A stretch of 64,000 nucleotides of DNA, from contig JAAELQ010000319.1 in NCBI GenBank assembly GCA_024226515.1, forward strand, positions 1 through 64,000, read 5' to 3'. The translations under genes and the position numbers were made by a program. Shown piece after piece: positions 62,915 to 64,000 of this stretch; within the stretch, counting starts at the first letter, position 1; every line of letters begins with the position of its first letter. The stretch is from a bacterium. GTDB lineage: Bacteria; Acidobacteriota; Polarisedimenticolia; Polarisedimenticolales; Polarisedimenticolaceae. A model generated the notes under the pieces. It was not told the DNA's origin, ran no database searches, and saw nothing but the letters and a program-made list of their open reading frames with translations.

Positions 62915-63754
62915 TCAGAAGCGGCGAAAGTGGCGCGAGTCCTCGTCCCACATGGTGTTGAACATCGCCGCCACGCACTCGCGCAGCGTCGGCACCGTCA
63001 CCGCGCGCCACATCCCGGCGGGGGCGTCGCGGTGGCAGCGCGCCAGTCGGTAGCTCGGCACGCGCGTGTTGACGTGGTGGATGTGGTGGTACTCGATGCC
63101 CAGCGTGAACCACGACAGCGGCCACGGCACGCGCACGTACGTCGAGCCGAGCAGGGCGCCGTGGTAGTAGTTCCACCCCTCGTCGTGCTCGCGGTAGCCG
63201 CGATCGACGGCGTGTTGCAGATGGAACAGGATCAGGCCGGACAGCGCTCCGAGGTACAACGCCAGCATGTGCCACCAGCCGAACTGCCAGGCGACCAGCA
63301 GGTGCACCGCGTGGCCGAGGAACAGGATCGGGTTGCCGTACCTGACCGGATACTGGATCCACCACTGCGCCACCGGGGCCAGCACGAAGAACAGGATCGG
63401 TTGACGCAGCACGCGGATCAGCAACCGCTTGCCCTTGCCCCAGCTCTCGAACTGCTTCCGCGTGAACATGATCGTGTCGGCGGGGTCGGGCACGTCGAGG
63501 TTGCCGAAGCTGGCGTGGTGATCGAGGTGGTTCCTGCGCCACAGGCCGACCGGCGTCACGATCCAGATCTGCATCCAGCGCGCCAGCAACGCGTTGCCCT
63601 TCCGGTTGGAGAAGAACGATCGGTGAATGCCGTCGTGATAGATGATGAAGGCGCGCAGCATCACGCCCGCGTCCAGCACGATCGCCGCCAGCGTCCAGCC
63701 CATCGTGTAGAGCCAGATCGCCACCACCTGCGCGATCGCGGTCAACCCCAGCAC
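62915..63754 (-). CDS. Membrane fatty-acid desaturase
   Basis: The 279-residue frame has the three histidine boxes of diiron desaturases: HDGIH (about 40-44), HLDHH (76-80) and HHIHH (about 228-232), with four or so membrane helices. It would introduce a double bond into an acyl chain, or hydroxylate a lipid, in the inner membrane. 63754 is the first GTG-type start, but the frame is open upstream to a TAG near 63930. The codons from about 63895 read like a normal desaturase N-terminus (SYTNADDRRAWLV), so the true start is probably earlier and non-standard. Confidence 0.88.
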   Translation of the reverse strand: MLGLTAIAQVVAIWLYTMGWTLAAIVLDAGVMLRAFIIYHDGIHRSFFSNRKGNALLARWMQIWIVTPVGLWRRNHLDHHASFGNLDVPDPADTIMFTRKQFESWGKGKRLLIRVLRQPILFFVLAPVAQWWIQYPVRYGNPILFLGHAVHLLVAWQFGWWHMLALYLGALSGLILFHLQHAVDRGYREHDEGWNYYHGALLGSTYVRVPWPLSWFTLGIEYHHIHHVNTRVPSYRLARCHRDAPAGMWRAVTVPTLRECVAAMFNTMWDEDSRHFRRF

Positions 63755-64000
63755 CAGCCACGCGCGCCGGTCGTCGGCGTTCGTGTAGCTGCGGATGTGC
63801 GCCCGGACGTCGCCGATGTCGGACTTGGGCAGCTCGCTCGCGGCGGCCGCTGCGCCGTTGGAAACCGTTCCCGGGTGGTGCGTGTTCAGTCGGATGGTAC
63901 CGTCCCTTCGGTGGACAGTGATGATAGCCTAGAATGCGGATCCGGACCTACTCGAAGAGGACGCATCGTGATCGAGTTGATCTGCACCAGAACCTGAAGC

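Overview
This is a GC-rich bacterial chromosome segment that includes the replication-origin neighbourhood. Reading outward from the origin, the minus strand carries rpmH, rnpA, yidD, yidC, khpB/jag, mnmE, mnmG, rsmG, a small exported protein, parA and parB. The plus strand carries dnaA, dnaN, recF, gyrB and gyrA. A perfect 16-bp parS site lies upstream of parA. The window is most consistent with an environmental Gram-negative lineage such as Acidobacteriota or a relative: it has a TonB-domain protein, a lytic transglycosylase, lipoproteins, an S9 peptidase, and an ECF sigma factor next to a Ser/Thr kinase. The phylum is inference; no rRNA gene is present to settle it.

Layout. 1-1000: end of a membrane protein and a TonB C-terminal-domain protein. 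991-1949: a gene-free stretch holding most copies of an 18-bp dyad (GCCGAC-N6-GTCGGC) and a 334-bp imperfect palindrome. 1950-11832: the minus-strand origin-proximal genes. 11990-13787: dnaA with putative origin sequence on both sides. 13788-21153: dnaN, recF, gyrB, gyrA. 21175-25412: a transaldolase and a three-part acyl-CoA carboxylase. 25424-26117: a VapBC module. 26143-36830: a six-gene operon of exported proteins. 37010-39988: an atypical LuxR-type regulator and an S9 peptidase. 40088-49154: mixed accessory genes (polyamine-synthase-like membrane protein, HTH/nucleotidyltransferase pair, trypsin-like protein, VapC fragment, DeoR-like regulator, PilZ protein). 49220-54077: larB, then the rpsU-dnaG-rpoD macromolecular-synthesis operon behind a strong promoter. 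54128-63900: small metabolic genes, MltB, an ECF-kinase-membrane protein run, an acetyltransferase, lipoproteins, two 50-bp REP-like hairpins, a LuxR remnant, a large exported protein and a fatty-acid desaturase.

The best candidate for an undescribed system is the operon 26143-36830. Most of its genes overlap by 4 bp and all products have N-terminal export signals. It encodes three paralogous fibre-like proteins, a dockerin-like/Calx-beta protein, a 1131-residue protein whose C-terminal half resembles in layout the translocation pore of Tc toxin A subunits, and a cohesin-like/Ig/FN3 protein. A cohesin-dockerin pair beside a pore-like protein and fibres suggests a secreted multiprotein assembly. 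This reading rests on architecture seen by eye and needs profile and structure comparison. Positions of short motifs were counted by hand and could be off by a base.
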